Counted from the first letter of the stretch, positions 1-8,207 are shown. The stretch: 64,000 nucleotides of DNA from Alphaproteobacteria bacterium (GCA_033762625.1 JANRLI010000003.1:211950-275949), one strand, 5' to 3'. Program-made: numbers and translations. Notes: generated by a model from the sequence alone, not told the origin.

Positions 1-188
1 AAGTACGCTTGTTTTTACTGGCTGGCTTGATGTTGGCGGATGAGGTGCTGGAAGCAAAAGCTGCACAGGATAAATTTATCGCCCAAGAACGCAGTAACCT
101 AAGCGATGAAGAAAACATGCTGGTAACAGCGGTAGAACACCTGTCGCAACGCATCAACAGCATCACATCGCGGATTGATGCGCACTAA
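1..188 (+). CDS. zapA: cell division protein ZapA, C-terminal part
   Basis: The window opens inside this gene. About 61 codons can be read, ending in TAA at 186-188. The visible part is a charged, heptad-like helix (ending SQRINSITSRIDAH), as expected for the C-terminal coiled coil by which ZapA dimers and tetramers form and cross-link FtsZ filaments at the division ring. The N-terminal globular domain lies outside the window. Sequence alone is weakly diagnostic. The call rests on the helix plus the location directly before a 6S RNA and 5-formyltetrahydrofolate cyclo-ligase, a neighbourhood kept in many proteobacteria. Confidence 0.7.
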   Translation, partial: VRLFLLAGLMLADEVLEAKAAQDKFIAQERSNLSDEENMLVTAVEHLSQRINSITSRIDAH

Positions 189-392
189 TCAACCAAGTGT
201 GGATTTTATAATTGTCTGCGCCCGTTTTGTGGGCGGGGTAGGCGCGGGCGTGGGTGTTGGCGGTTCTGCTGGCCCATCATACCCGCCACCCCCTGTCGAT
301 GGCCTTGTCATATCAAGATTTGCGTAACGTCTGCCTTGAGTAGGCAGTGCGTATTCGGCTGGTTTATTTTCAATGCCCACTATTAAATCCAT
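189..392 (-). CDS. small proline-rich hypothetical protein
   Basis: A 67-residue reading frame starts at ATG 392 and runs convergently against zapA, its TGA directly abutting the zapA stop. The N-terminal half is ordinary; the C-terminal half has a Gly run and a Pro/Thr-rich stretch (PPTPTPAPTPP). There is no signal peptide and no recognised domain. No clear Shine-Dalgarno is seen before the ATG (a TTG lies just upstream). It may be a genuine lineage-specific gene or chance; I do not recognise it. Confidence 0.3.
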   Translation of the reverse strand: MDLIVGIENKPAEYALPTQGRRYANLDMTRPSTGGGGYDGPAEPPTPTPAPTPPTKRAQTIIKSTLG

Positions 393-534
393 CAAACATT
401 TTTATAACTTAAACCGAATTATCGTCGAATGCGGTTAATGATTGCTTATTGGGCATATTTCTTGTGAAAACACCGCAAAAATTTATGGTTTAAAAACGTA
501 AAGATTTCCCCTTTTTTCTGAAAATGGAGTATTC

Positions 535-688
535 TACTCAGTGGAAGTATGCTGCGCTCTTCGAGAGGTCAATCATCCCCAGGGCCCATAATTAAAACCT
601 CTAGGGAGCTGTCTCTGGCAAGGCCGTGGTCTTGTTATATGGTTCCCACCTGTACCAACAGGCCGTGAGGGATACACTGTACTAACGA
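535..688 (+). ncRNA. ssrS: 6S RNA (SsrS)
   Basis: A gene-free stretch between zapA and the folate enzyme has the features of alphaproteobacterial 6S RNA. The motif GGTTCCCACCTGTACC lies in the 3' half near 641-656, and the outer ends can pair (CAGTG at 539-543 with CACTG at 675-679). 6S RNA mimics an open promoter and sequesters housekeeping RNA polymerase holoenzyme in stationary phase. The zapA-ssrS-cyclo-ligase order is the usual one. Boundaries are approximate; a covariance-model search would fix them. The 396-534 stretch before it is AT-rich and presumably holds the promoter, but I cannot place the boxes. Confidence 0.75.
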
Positions 689-726
689 TTGTGTGGCTAC
701 TTCCGCTTCTTTCGTTGCAGTTCTTC

Positions 727-1308
727 ATGCCAGATTTAAAAGCCCTCAAGAAAAAACTTCGCGAACATATTCACGTGATTTTACGCGCGCATGAAGACCG
801 CGATGCAGGGCAGAAAATCCGGGACCATTTTCTATCGCACTTCACGAATTTGGATAGAAAGCTTGTTGTAGCAGGCACATCATCTATTAAAAACGAGATG
901 GACCCCATGCCGCTGATGGAAGCGCTGGAGAAAAAAGGCCACCGGCTTTGTCTGCCCATTACCGGTGAACGCGCAACACCGCTGTTGTTCCGCGCTTATA
1001 AAACAGGCGATATCCTGATTCCCCATGTGTGGAACATTGGTGTGCCTGCCTCGACACAACCCATCTGTGTTCCCGATATTTTGTTGTGCCCATTGCTGGC
1101 TTTTGACCGTACCGGCGCACGCCTTGGTTATGGCGGTGGTTATTACGATGCGACTTTGCAAAGCCTTCGCGCCCAAAAGAGCATTATCGCAGTAGGCCTT
1201 GGTTATGCCGTGCAGGAGGTGGAGGCGGTTCCTTTGGGCAAATATGACCAGCGGTTAGATCTAATCATTACCGAAAAAGAAGTCATTCTTCCTAATAGAC
1301 AAGCCTAA
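727..1308 (+). CDS. 5-formyltetrahydrofolate cyclo-ligase
   Basis: This enzyme (YgfA/MTHFS family) uses ATP to convert 5-formyl-THF to 5,10-methenyl-THF, returning a storage or inhibitory folate to the one-carbon pool. From ATG 727 it has 193 residues, normal for the family. The signature FDRTGARLGYGGGYYD is at about 126-141, and the C-terminal YDQRLDLIITE strand is also typical. A GTG at 691 would add 12 hydrophobic residues, but it lies just after the 6S RNA and the family does not need it. Co-location with ssrS is conserved and has been linked to stationary-phase physiology in other proteobacteria. Confidence 0.92.
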   Translation: MPDLKALKKKLREHIHVILRAHEDRDAGQKIRDHFLSHFTNLDRKLVVAGTSSIKNEMDPMPLMEALEKKGHRLCLPITGERATPLLFRAYKTGDILIPHVWNIGVPASTQPICVPDILLCPLLAFDRTGARLGYGGGYYDATLQSLRAQKSIIAVGLGYAVQEVEAVPLGKYDQRLDLIITEKEVILPNRQA

Positions 1309-1367
1309 AACCCCTCACTATGATTGGCGCGTCGTCTTTCGCTCCTTCCATTCAAGAGGTTCCCCCC

Positions 1368-1964
1368 ATGTTGCGTTCTGCATCCCAATCACTCGCATTC
1401 GCTGCTCTTCTGGCGCTCTTATCCGCTCCAGCTTTTGCCGAAACGCATGCGGCAACACCTGCTGCGGCTGCTGCTCCAGCCGCTCCCGAAGCGCCAGCGG
1501 TCGCGCCTGTTCCAGCAACTCCTGAAGCATCAAAAGTTGAAACGCCTGCAGCCGCAGCGCCAACTGCCCCCGAAGCCCCTGCCGTTGAAACGCCAAAGGC
1601 TGAAGCACCAAAGACTGAGCCAGCGAAAACCGAAACCGCAAAACCAACGGTTGGAAAAATGCGCGACCGCTGGAAAAAAATGACCCCAGAACAAAAAGAA
1701 GAAATGAAAAAGAAGGCCGAAGGCCGTTTGAATGACCGGTATGACCGTCTGAAAACCGCAGAGCAAGAAAACATCAAAAACATCATGGCTGAAATCACCA
1801 AGCTAAACAAAGAACAGCGTTCCATTCTGATGGCAAAAATCAAACAGCAAGCCAGCAAGGATCGCGCCGCACGCAAGGCGATGAAGACGATGGAAAACAA
1901 TAAGGCCGAGGGACCCAAGAAAGAAGCAACGCCCGCAGCCGATCCGAACGCAGTTCACCACTAA
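1368..1964 (+). CDS. exported Ala/Pro/Glu-rich hypothetical protein
   Basis: A 198-residue protein. The start at ATG 1368 is supported by AAGAGGT just upstream and by the signal peptide that follows (about 24 residues, ending SAPAFA). Residues 25-95 are a low-complexity Ala/Pro/Glu/Val segment, probably an extended periplasmic linker. Residues 100-185 are a highly charged helical region (MRDRWKKMTPEQKEEMKKK and following), resembling Lys/Glu-rich periplasmic helical proteins such as those annotated DUF3106, although I cannot assign a family. Low-complexity codons make the reverse frame look open too, but the signal peptide and Shine-Dalgarno favour this strand. A strong terminator follows. 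Function unknown. Confidence 0.75.
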   Translation: MLRSASQSLAFAALLALLSAPAFAETHAATPAAAAAPAAPEAPAVAPVPATPEASKVETPAAAAPTAPEAPAVETPKAEAPKTEPAKTETAKPTVGKMRDRWKKMTPEQKEEMKKKAEGRLNDRYDRLKTAEQENIKNIMAEITKLNKEQRSILMAKIKQQASKDRAARKAMKTMENNKAEGPKKEATPAADPNAVHH

Positions 1965-1975
1965 CGCAGTTGTAT

Positions 1976-2021
1976 AACGTCATGTCTGCTGCTGAATGGC
2001 AAATAGACATGACGTTTTTTT
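1976..2021 (+). terminator. Rho-independent terminator after the exported protein gene
   Basis: A perfect 12-bp stem (1976-1987 with 2005-2016) of sequence AACGTCATGTCT and its complement encloses a 17-nt loop and runs into seven T residues (2015-2021). It sits 12 bases after the upstream stop codon. The T run ends exactly where the first possible lysS ATG (2022) begins, which argues for the ATG at 2040 or for some read-through. Confidence 0.85.
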
Positions 2022-2039
2022 ATGAATAAAGAAGATAAG

Positions 2040-3560
2040 ATGCCGGAAGTAAAAAAGAACGATTTACCAGACGCGACTACACCTCCAGCCGAACATGATT
2101 TGCTGGCGCAGCGTGCGCACAAACTTGCGGAGATGACGAAGGATTATGGTAATCCATTCAATATCACGCGTTTTGATAAAACCCATCATGCGGCAGCATT
2201 AAAGAAACAATACGAACATCTGGCGAATGGCGAAAAGACAGATGCCGTCGTCAAGATTGCTGGCCGCGCCATGGCGGTGCGCAATAATGGTATGTTTATC
2301 GATTTGCTGGACGATAGTGGCCGCATTCAGGTGTTCCATAATTTAAAGGAAACACCTGAACCGGTTTTAAAGCTTCTGAAGCTGCTTGATCTGGGGGATA
2401 TTATCGGCGTGGAAGGAATTATGCGCCGCACCCCGCGCGGGGAACTAACCGTGGATGCAACCAGCCTCGTTGTGCTTGCAAAGGCTCTGGAACCGCCCCC
2501 TGAAAAATATCATGGCCTTAAAGATACCGAATTTCGTTACCGCCACCGCGAACAGGATTTGGTGGCGAATGACAAGGCGCGCGAAACCTTGCGTAATCGC
2601 TTTCGTATCATTTCATCGATGCGTCGCACATTAGATGATGCGGGTTTTCTGGAAGTTGAAACACCCATTTTGCATAATGTGGCAGGTGGGGCGCTCGCAA
2701 AACCATTCAATACCCATCATAACGCACTTGATATTCCTTTGTATCTGCGCATTGCAACCGAACTTCATCTAAAGCGTTTGGTTATTGGCGGGCTATCAGA
2801 AAAAGTTTATGAAATTGGCCGTATTTTCCGCAACGAAGGCATCAGCCCGCGGCATAACCCTGAATTTACATCGGTTGAAATCTATCAGGCTTATGTGGAT
2901 TTCGCAGAAATGATGACGCTGACCGAAACGCTGATTTCAGGTGCATGTCGCCTCATCCACGGTTCGACCAAGTGTATCTTTAATGATATGGAACTGGATT
3001 TCACGCCGCCATTTCGCCGTGCATCGATTTTCGATTTAATCAAAGAGCATACAGGCGTTGATTTCCACCAGTTCCCCACGGTAGAAGCTGCGCGCGAGCA
3101 AGCAGCAAAGCTAAAAGTTCCAACCGACCCTAAATCCAACTGGGGCCAGATTGTGGAAGCTGTGTTTGGTGAAAAGGTTGAAGAAAAACTGGTTCAGCCC
3201 GTTCATGTCATGGATTTACCCAAGGAAATTTCGCCGCTGGCCAAAGCTTATCCGGATAAGCCGCATGTGGCGCAGCGATTTGAAACCTATGTCAATGGCT
3301 GGGAAATCGCCAATGCGTTTTCGGAATTGAATGACCCCCGCGAACAGCGCAAGAACTTCGAGCATCAATCGGCGCAGCGTGATACCGGAAATGCCGAAGC
3401 GCATCCGGTCGACGAAGAATTTTTGAAAGCCATGTCATTTGGTATGCCGCCCATGGGCGGTCTTGGTATCGGGGTTGACCGTCTGGTGATGCTGATGACC
3501 GATAGCCCGACCATCCGCGAAGTGATTGCATTCCCAACGCTGCGTCCGCACAAAGACTAA
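2040..3560 (+). CDS. lysS: lysyl-tRNA synthetase, class II
   Basis: Charges tRNA-Lys with lysine using ATP in the cytoplasm. The 506-residue protein has the class II layout: N-terminal OB-fold anticodon-binding domain (about 60-160), motif 2 (YEIGRIFRNEG) and motif 3 (GLGIGVDRLVML) near the C-terminus, ending in the family tail REVIAFPTLRP. An in-frame ATG at 2022 would add six residues but directly abuts the T tract of the preceding terminator and lacks a Shine-Dalgarno; ATG 2040 follows the purine-rich AAAGAAGATAAG and is preferred. Transcription must come from read-through or a promoter I cannot place. Convergent with uvrC, with only 8 bases between stops. Confidence 0.93.
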   Translation: MPEVKKNDLPDATTPPAEHDLLAQRAHKLAEMTKDYGNPFNITRFDKTHHAAALKKQYEHLANGEKTDAVVKIAGRAMAVRNNGMFIDLLDDSGRIQVFHNLKETPEPVLKLLKLLDLGDIIGVEGIMRRTPRGELTVDATSLVVLAKALEPPPEKYHGLKDTEFRYRHREQDLVANDKARETLRNRFRIISSMRRTLDDAGFLEVETPILHNVAGGALAKPFNTHHNALDIPLYLRIATELHLKRLVIGGLSEKVYEIGRIFRNEGISPRHNPEFTSVEIYQAYVDFAEMMTLTETLISGACRLIHGSTKCIFNDMELDFTPPFRRASIFDLIKEHTGVDFHQFPTVEAAREQAAKLKVPTDPKSNWGQIVEAVFGEKVEEKLVQPVHVMDLPKEISPLAKAYPDKPHVAQRFETYVNGWEIANAFSELNDPREQRKNFEHQSAQRDTGNAEAHPVDEEFLKAMSFGMPPMGGLGIGVDRLVMLMTDSPTIREVIAFPTLRPHKD

Positions 3561-3568
3561 CGACTTAA

Positions 3569-5479
3569 TTATCCGCTGTGGAAATAATCGTAGATTAGCT
3601 TCGCTAGCTCCGCATTAATACCGGGCACGCGCTGTAAATCGCTCATACCTGCTTTTGAAACGCCTTGCGCGGATCCAAAATGCAGCAATAGCTTTTTCTT
3701 ACGTGTAGGCCCAATACCTGCAATACCGTCGAGCGGTGAATTGGTTATGGCTTTCATGCGCCGCGCGCGGTGGCTGCCGATGACAAAACGGTGTGATTCA
3801 TCCCGTAGACGTTGCAGGAAATACAAGACAGGATCGCGCATGTCCAATTGGAAATCATCACGTCCCGGCATGAAGAACCGTTCGCGGCCAGCATTTCTAT
3901 CGGGCCCTTTGGCAATCCCCACCACAGGAATGTCGTTCAACCCCAATTCTGCGAGTGTTTCCAAGGCCGCATTCAATTGACCCAAACCGCCGTCAATGAG
4001 CACCAAATCAGGGCGGCTCCATTTTTCGCTATCGGTTTCCTCATTCATGCGCGTGAAGCGGCGTTTGAGCATTTCACGCATCATGCCGTAATCATCACCT
4101 TTTGAAAGCTCGGTGCTTTTGATATTAAACTTGCGGTATGCCTTTTTAATAAACCCATCGGGGCCAGCGACAATCATTGCACCTACCGCATGCGTGCCGG
4201 AGATATGGCTGTTATCGTAAACTTCAATCCGTTGCGGTGGTTCGGGCAAATTGAATGTCTTGGCAACGCCTTCTAATAGCACATTCTGGCTTTTGCGTTC
4301 GGCCAAGCGCCGCGCTAATGCCGCCGATGCATTTTGTGCCGCCATGTCAATCAGCCGTTTTTTATCGCCTAGTTTTGGAATGATAATATCGGTTTTAAAG
4401 GCTTCCGCCAGTAATTCCAGATCATGGGGTGCCTCATTCACAAATAACTGCTTTGGTGCAGGTTTATCGGAATAAAATTGTGCAAGGAAAGTGGAAAGGA
4501 TTTCACCATCTTCTAATGTTGTATCGGCCTGCGGAAAAAACGCACGGTTGCCGTAGTTGCGGTCATTTCGAATAAAGAATACCTGAATGCAGATTTGCCC
4601 AGCTTCACGCGCTAATGCCACCACATCCGCATCGCCGATATTATTCATATTGATGACTTGCTTCGATTGAATAGTAGCGAGGATTTTAATGCGGTCACGC
4701 AAATGTGCGGCATATTCAAAATCCTTATCTGCGCTGGCTTTTTGCATATCGTTCTGCAAATCTTCCAACACTGCATCGTTTTTGCCGAGCAAAAATTCCC
4801 GTGCTTCCTTTACCTGCTGCGCGTAATCCTCAACGCTCACCTTGGCAACACAAGGCGCCGTGCAGCGTTTGATATGATATTGAAGGCATGGGCGTTTGCG
4901 TGCCGCAAAGAAACTATCGGTGCAATTGCGCAGCAAGAATCCGCGCATCAGCACGGTCATGGTTTCAGTTACGGCTTCACCCGATGCAAACGGGCCAAAA
5001 TACCAACCCTCGCGGTCTTTGCTGCCGCGGTATTTCACCAATTGCGGAAAATCATGATTCTTGGTGATTAAAATATAGGGGTAGCTTTTATCATCGCGCA
5101 GCAGCACGTTAAATGGTGGCTGGTAATGTCGTATAAGATTGGCTTCAAGCAATAAAGCTTCGGCTTCGGTGTGCGTAACCACTACTTCCAGATGGTGGGT
5201 TTGCGCCACCATGCGTTGAATGCGGTTGGTGTTACGCTCCAACTGCGTATAGTGCGTCACACGCTTCTTCAGATTTTTGGCTTTGCCCACATAAAGCACA
5301 TCGCCCTTGGCCGAAACCATGCGGTACACGCCGGGGCTAAACGGCACGTTCTTTAAATACTCCTTGAGCACTGCCGCGCCCCGCGCGAAACCACCTTTTG
5401 GCAAATCATCCGTACCGCCGGGCAGGGAAGATGCGCTGCGGCTGATACGGTTAGGATTATTGGGATCGTCGTTACTCAT
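3569..5479 (-). CDS. uvrC: excinuclease ABC subunit C
   Basis: Nuclease of nucleotide excision repair: cuts 3' then 5' of the lesion marked by UvrB. The 636-residue protein has the N-terminal GIY-YIG domain (about 45-125, with FSPGVYRM and YVGKAKNLKKRV), a UVR UvrB-binding helix pair near 205-265, an RNase H-like endonuclease domain (IEVYDNSHISGTHAVG and LVLIDGGLGQLNAAL) and C-terminal helix-hairpin-helix (PLDGIAGIGPTRKKKLL). The ATG at 5479 gives the full frame, but a TATAAT-like hexamer lies only three bases before it, so the real start may be slightly downstream. Partner uvrB is 5.5 kb away in this window. Confidence 0.95.
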   Translation of the reverse strand: MSNDDPNNPNRISRSASSLPGGTDDLPKGGFARGAAVLKEYLKNVPFSPGVYRMVSAKGDVLYVGKAKNLKKRVTHYTQLERNTNRIQRMVAQTHHLEVVVTHTEAEALLLEANLIRHYQPPFNVLLRDDKSYPYILITKNHDFPQLVKYRGSKDREGWYFGPFASGEAVTETMTVLMRGFLLRNCTDSFFAARKRPCLQYHIKRCTAPCVAKVSVEDYAQQVKEAREFLLGKNDAVLEDLQNDMQKASADKDFEYAAHLRDRIKILATIQSKQVINMNNIGDADVVALAREAGQICIQVFFIRNDRNYGNRAFFPQADTTLEDGEILSTFLAQFYSDKPAPKQLFVNEAPHDLELLAEAFKTDIIIPKLGDKKRLIDMAAQNASAALARRLAERKSQNVLLEGVAKTFNLPEPPQRIEVYDNSHISGTHAVGAMIVAGPDGFIKKAYRKFNIKSTELSKGDDYGMMREMLKRRFTRMNEETDSEKWSRPDLVLIDGGLGQLNAALETLAELGLNDIPVVGIAKGPDRNAGRERFFMPGRDDFQLDMRDPVLYFLQRLRDESHRFVIGSHRARRMKAITNSPLDGIAGIGPTRKKKLLLHFGSAQGVSKAGMSDLQRVPGINAELAKLIYDYFHSG

Positions 5480-5786
5480 GGAATTATATATAGCTCAAAC
5501 GCGGGGTGGCTCAGCTCGTATTAACTCGGGGGGGGGTGGCAGTCGCTGACCTTGAACATATCCCCGATTCCTGTGGATAAGTCTTGGGATGAAATTTGTT
5601 TTTTGCCAATTATGGCCAAGAAAAACGATGTTTTCACCGCTTTGCTTAAAAAACAGGCATTTAAAAAAGGAAATTAACCACGATAGTGTCGATAGTTAGC
5701 GGTTTTATTCAGAAATACACCCACAATTTGCTAACGAAACGTAAAAAATTTTGCTCGCTGTTGATAAACGCCCAGAACTCCAAAAA
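5480..5786. other. 307-bp intergenic region, no gene seen
   Basis: This holds the uvrC upstream region and the 3' flank of the SDR gene. It contains a G-run (from about 5529), one exact DnaA-box sequence on the minus strand (TTATCCACA, 5572-5580), a near match (TTATCAACA, 5759-5767) and AT-rich tracts. No hairpin with T run and no convincing short ORF was found. One exact DnaA 9-mer in 64 kb is close to chance expectation. Confidence 0.5.
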
Positions 5787-6482
5787 CTACACATTCACAA
5801 AGCAAGGCTGTGTCGCTGGGCTTTCCATAGATGCATCCATCACGCTCAAAATATCTTCAATCTTCGTGACGGTTAGCGCGGCACTGGCTTTTTCAAAATG
5901 CGTCTTGCTTTCGCGCGGGTTACGCAACGTGGGACCAAGGCGAAGACCAAACAGATACAAGTCGGGTTGGTATGCGGCAGCGTTTTTTTTGGTCCACTCT
6001 TCTAGCGCAAGCTTGCTGAGCACGTAAGCGGGAAGAAGAGGCCATGACCAATCCAGTGAACGGTCGAGAATATTAAATACGAAACGCGGACCAGAATTTT
6101 CTGTGGCTTCACCCGTGCGCATCAGCTGTGCGAGAGCAATCGGGGTAGCAGCGTTTACTGCCATATGTGCCTGTAAACTTTTTTGCGTAATGCCACCATC
6201 ATCGCGTTCAAACCGTGCAGCATTATTGATTAATACATGAGGTGTGCCACATATCTTTACTACATCGCTGAATAATTCCTGTGCGGCATCACTCTTCGTA
6301 AAGTCGGCTTGAAACAGGGTTATTTTTCCTCCTTTTGCGTTGATGTCATCCCGCAAATGTTCTGCGTCTGTGGCTGCATCGCTGTAATGCGCGGCGATAT
6401 GCCAGCCCTTTGCCGCATAATGCAATGCCATTGCCCGTCCAATGCGCCGTGCCGCACCAGTGATGAGAATGGTCTTGTTCAT
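5787..6482 (-). CDS. short-chain dehydrogenase/reductase
   Basis: A 231-residue SDR with a Rossmann fold. The cofactor loop TGAARRIGRAMA (8-19) is shaped like NADPH-dependent members (Arg pair after the glycines). NNAA is at 86-89, a catalytic-type Ser near 142, and YVLSK gives Tyr153 and Lys157. Its resemblance to pteridine reductase-type SDRs (TGAARRIG) suggests a dihydropteridine or related substrate, but that is inference. It is last in a tight minus-strand operon: its ATG overlaps the preceding stop (ATGA), implying translational coupling to the 103-residue gene and trmJ. Confidence 0.85.
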   Translation of the reverse strand: MNKTILITGAARRIGRAMALHYAAKGWHIAAHYSDAATDAEHLRDDINAKGGKITLFQADFTKSDAAQELFSDVVKICGTPHVLINNAARFERDDGGITQKSLQAHMAVNAATPIALAQLMRTGEATENSGPRFVFNILDRSLDWSWPLLPAYVLSKLALEEWTKKNAAAYQPDLYLFGLRLGPTLRNPRESKTHFEKASAALTVTKIEDILSVMDASMESPATQPCFVNV

Positions 6483-6790
6483 AATGTTTTTTTATCATCC
6501 AAAATCATTGCATCTTTTCCCACAACAGGCCGTGCGGCTTTTAGTTTTTCTTCCAGCAAGGTTTGTTTAATCATTTTCTGAACTCCAACGGAAAGACTTT
6601 GTACATAAGGCGTATCTTTTATCGCATTCCAATCAAGCGGATGTGCGTGGGCGTCGGAAACAATAAATGCTCCATCTCTGGGTTCGGGCACTGGGTTGCC
6701 CACTTCTATAAATAAATCTCCCACGCCAATAATACTGCTATTGCCTTTGTAATACAAAATACGGAAATGCTGTTTTTCGTCTTCAGCCAT
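6479..6790 (-). CDS. hypothetical protein, 103 residues
   Basis: Not recognised. A small soluble protein without signal peptide or membrane segment, mixed charged and hydrophobic, starting MAEDEKQHFRILYYKG. It overlaps trmJ upstream by 8 bases and shares an ATGA overlap with the SDR downstream, so it is very likely a real, co-translated gene. No cysteines and no obvious catalytic motif. Its wedged position suggests a role linked to the RNA methyltransferase or the SDR, but nothing in the sequence says which. Confidence 0.7.
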   Translation of the reverse strand: MAEDEKQHFRILYYKGNSSIIGVGDLFIEVGNPVPEPRDGAFIVSDAHAHPLDWNAIKDTPYVQSLSVGVQKMIKQTLLEEKLKAARPVVGKDAMILDDKKTL

Positions 6791-7562
6791 TTTGGTTGCG
6801 CGGTTTCTTGGGGCCTTCGGCCAAGGCGGTAATCATGCCATGCCATGTGCGCACTTCCTGTTCGGTCAGTTCCGCGCGCAAAATAGCATTACGTAAATTT
6901 TGCGTCATCGCAGGCTTCATCTCAAGCGATGTAAAGAACCCGCCTTCTTCCAATTCACGCTCCAAATGGTCAAATAAATGAAAGACTTCGGCTTTGGTTG
7001 CTGGGCGTGTCTTGCCATAGTTTAATGCGCGACTGCTCTGGGCTTCGCCCAATCGCGACTGCGCATGGGTAAACCATTCATACCCCATAATTAGAACCGA
7101 TTGCGCAAGGTTGAAGGAAGAGAATTCAGGATTTGCCGGAATACAAATTAGTTTTTCAGCGCAGACCAAATCCTCATTGATAAGACCAGTACGTTCTGGT
7201 CCAAACATTAGACCGACTTTCTCGCCGGCTTGAATTTTTTTATGAATTTCAGCAATAGCGGCGCGGGGAGTAAGTATTTCCTTTGCCATATCGCGCGTTC
7301 GCGCGGTCAGTGCATAAACGCTGTTCAAATCGCCAACGCCTTCCTGCGTTGTTGGATATATTTTGGTTTGTTTGAGAATATCGGTTGCGCCTGCAGATGT
7401 CGCATCAATCCGTTCCTGTAAAGTATTGGAAAGTGGCCATGGGTCGCGCGGCTCAACAAGCCGTAAATTCGGCAGCGCACAATTCATCATCGCGCGCGCA
7501 GTCGTGCCGATATTCTCGACCATTTGTGGGCGAACCAGAATGATGGTGGGTGTGGCGCTCAC
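6783..7562 (-). CDS. trmJ: TrmJ-family tRNA/rRNA 2'-O-methyltransferase
   Basis: SpoU/TrmH (SPOUT) family enzyme using S-adenosylmethionine to methylate ribose 2'-OH; the TrmJ subgroup modifies position 32 of tRNA. The 259-residue protein begins at GTG 7562 and shows the family N-terminus VRPQMVENIGTTARAM, then LMFGPERTGL (118-127) and IPANPEFSSFNLAQSV (141-156), the knotted SAM-binding region. Residues 168-178 (QSRLGEAQSSR) are encoded by a short repeat element also found at 32109-32146; they fall in the linker after YEWF, before the C-terminal helical extension (RPATKAEVFHLFDHLE). In an operon after the pilin gene (22-bp gap) and before the 103-residue gene. Confidence 0.88.
   Translation of the reverse strand: MSATPTIILVRPQMVENIGTTARAMMNCALPNLRLVEPRDPWPLSNTLQERIDATSAGATDILKQTKIYPTTQEGVGDLNSVYALTARTRDMAKEILTPRAAIAEIHKKIQAGEKVGLMFGPERTGLINEDLVCAEKLICIPANPEFSSFNLAQSVLIMGYEWFTHAQSRLGEAQSSRALNYGKTRPATKAEVFHLFDHLERELEEGGFFTSLEMKPAMTQNLRNAILRAELTEQEVRTWHGMITALAEGPKKPRNQNG
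7028..7062. repeat. short direct-repeat/hairpin element, copy inside trmJ
   Basis: A 35-bp element: CGCGACTGC (7028-7036), TCTG, a hairpin core (TGGGC-GAA-GCCCA on the minus strand) and a second CGCGACTGC (7054-7062). A second copy lies at 32109-32146 with the same flanks but a different stem. The element is open in the trmJ frame and supplies residues 168-178. This resembles palindromic elements inserted in frame into genes, known best from Rickettsia. Confidence 0.65.
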
Positions 7563-7584
7563 GTTGTACTAAAAAATGGGGTGT

Positions 7585-8133
7585 TTAGTTTGCCTTCAAA
7601 AGGAAGAACAGATTGAGCGTTGCAGGATCCGTCGCGCAAATCGAACCTGAAATCGTTGAAAACTGCGTGGTGTTGGTAATTGCTTGCCCGCTGATATCTG
7701 TAAGACCTTGGGTCTTGCCAGTGCTGAGAATAGCCTGAGCAAGCTTGAGACAGTCTGATCTTCTAACCAGGCTATAGCTTACGTTCATACCCGTGGTGTT
7801 TGGCGTAATCAGTGTATCGCCACCCCATGGATTTTTTAATGTTGTGCCTGAAAGATATTCAACAGGAATTAAGTTTGCAGCAATTAATGCTTGTGTAAAG
7901 GTCGCGCCGCTCGCGGTGTCGGTTGCATCAAATGTCGTGCGTGCAGCATAGGTGGTGCGGATTTGCTGGACGATGGTTGTGGTCATATCGGCTGCGCGGC
8001 GCACACGTTGCTGGGATTCCACATTACCCCATGCAGCAAAAATACCACCGATGACGAGCCCTACTATGCCCAGCACCAACGCTGCTTCGATGAGGTTGAA
8101 ACCAAGTTGATTATCAGAACGAGTGGGTTGCAT
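7585..8133 (-). CDS. type IV pilin-like protein
   Basis: A 182-residue protein with a class III (prepilin) signal. A short basic leader ends in Gly11, followed by Phe12 and a hydrophobic helix (GFNLIEAALVLGIVGLVIGG) with Glu at +5, the hallmark of peptidase PilD substrates. The C-terminal domain has two cysteines (SDCLKL near 127 and GSICATD near 166) able to form the pilin D-loop. Size and layout resemble PilS-type type IVb pilins. No other pilus gene (ATPase, platform, peptidase, secretin) is in the window. The gene sits between cysS and trmJ, 22 bp before trmJ, with GGAG upstream of its ATG. Major pilin, minor pilin and adhesin-like roles are all possible. Confidence 0.8.
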   Translation of the reverse strand: MQPTRSDNQLGFNLIEAALVLGIVGLVIGGIFAAWGNVESQQRVRRAADMTTTIVQQIRTTYAARTTFDATDTASGATFTQALIAANLIPVEYLSGTTLKNPWGGDTLITPNTTGMNVSYSLVRRSDCLKLAQAILSTGKTQGLTDISGQAITNTTQFSTISGSICATDPATLNLFFLLKAN

Positions 8134-8207
8134 GGCATGCTCCGGTTAATGAAGATAGCAAATCTTATACAAACAAAACGCGTGATACTAGTGGGATTCA
8201 AGCGTGT

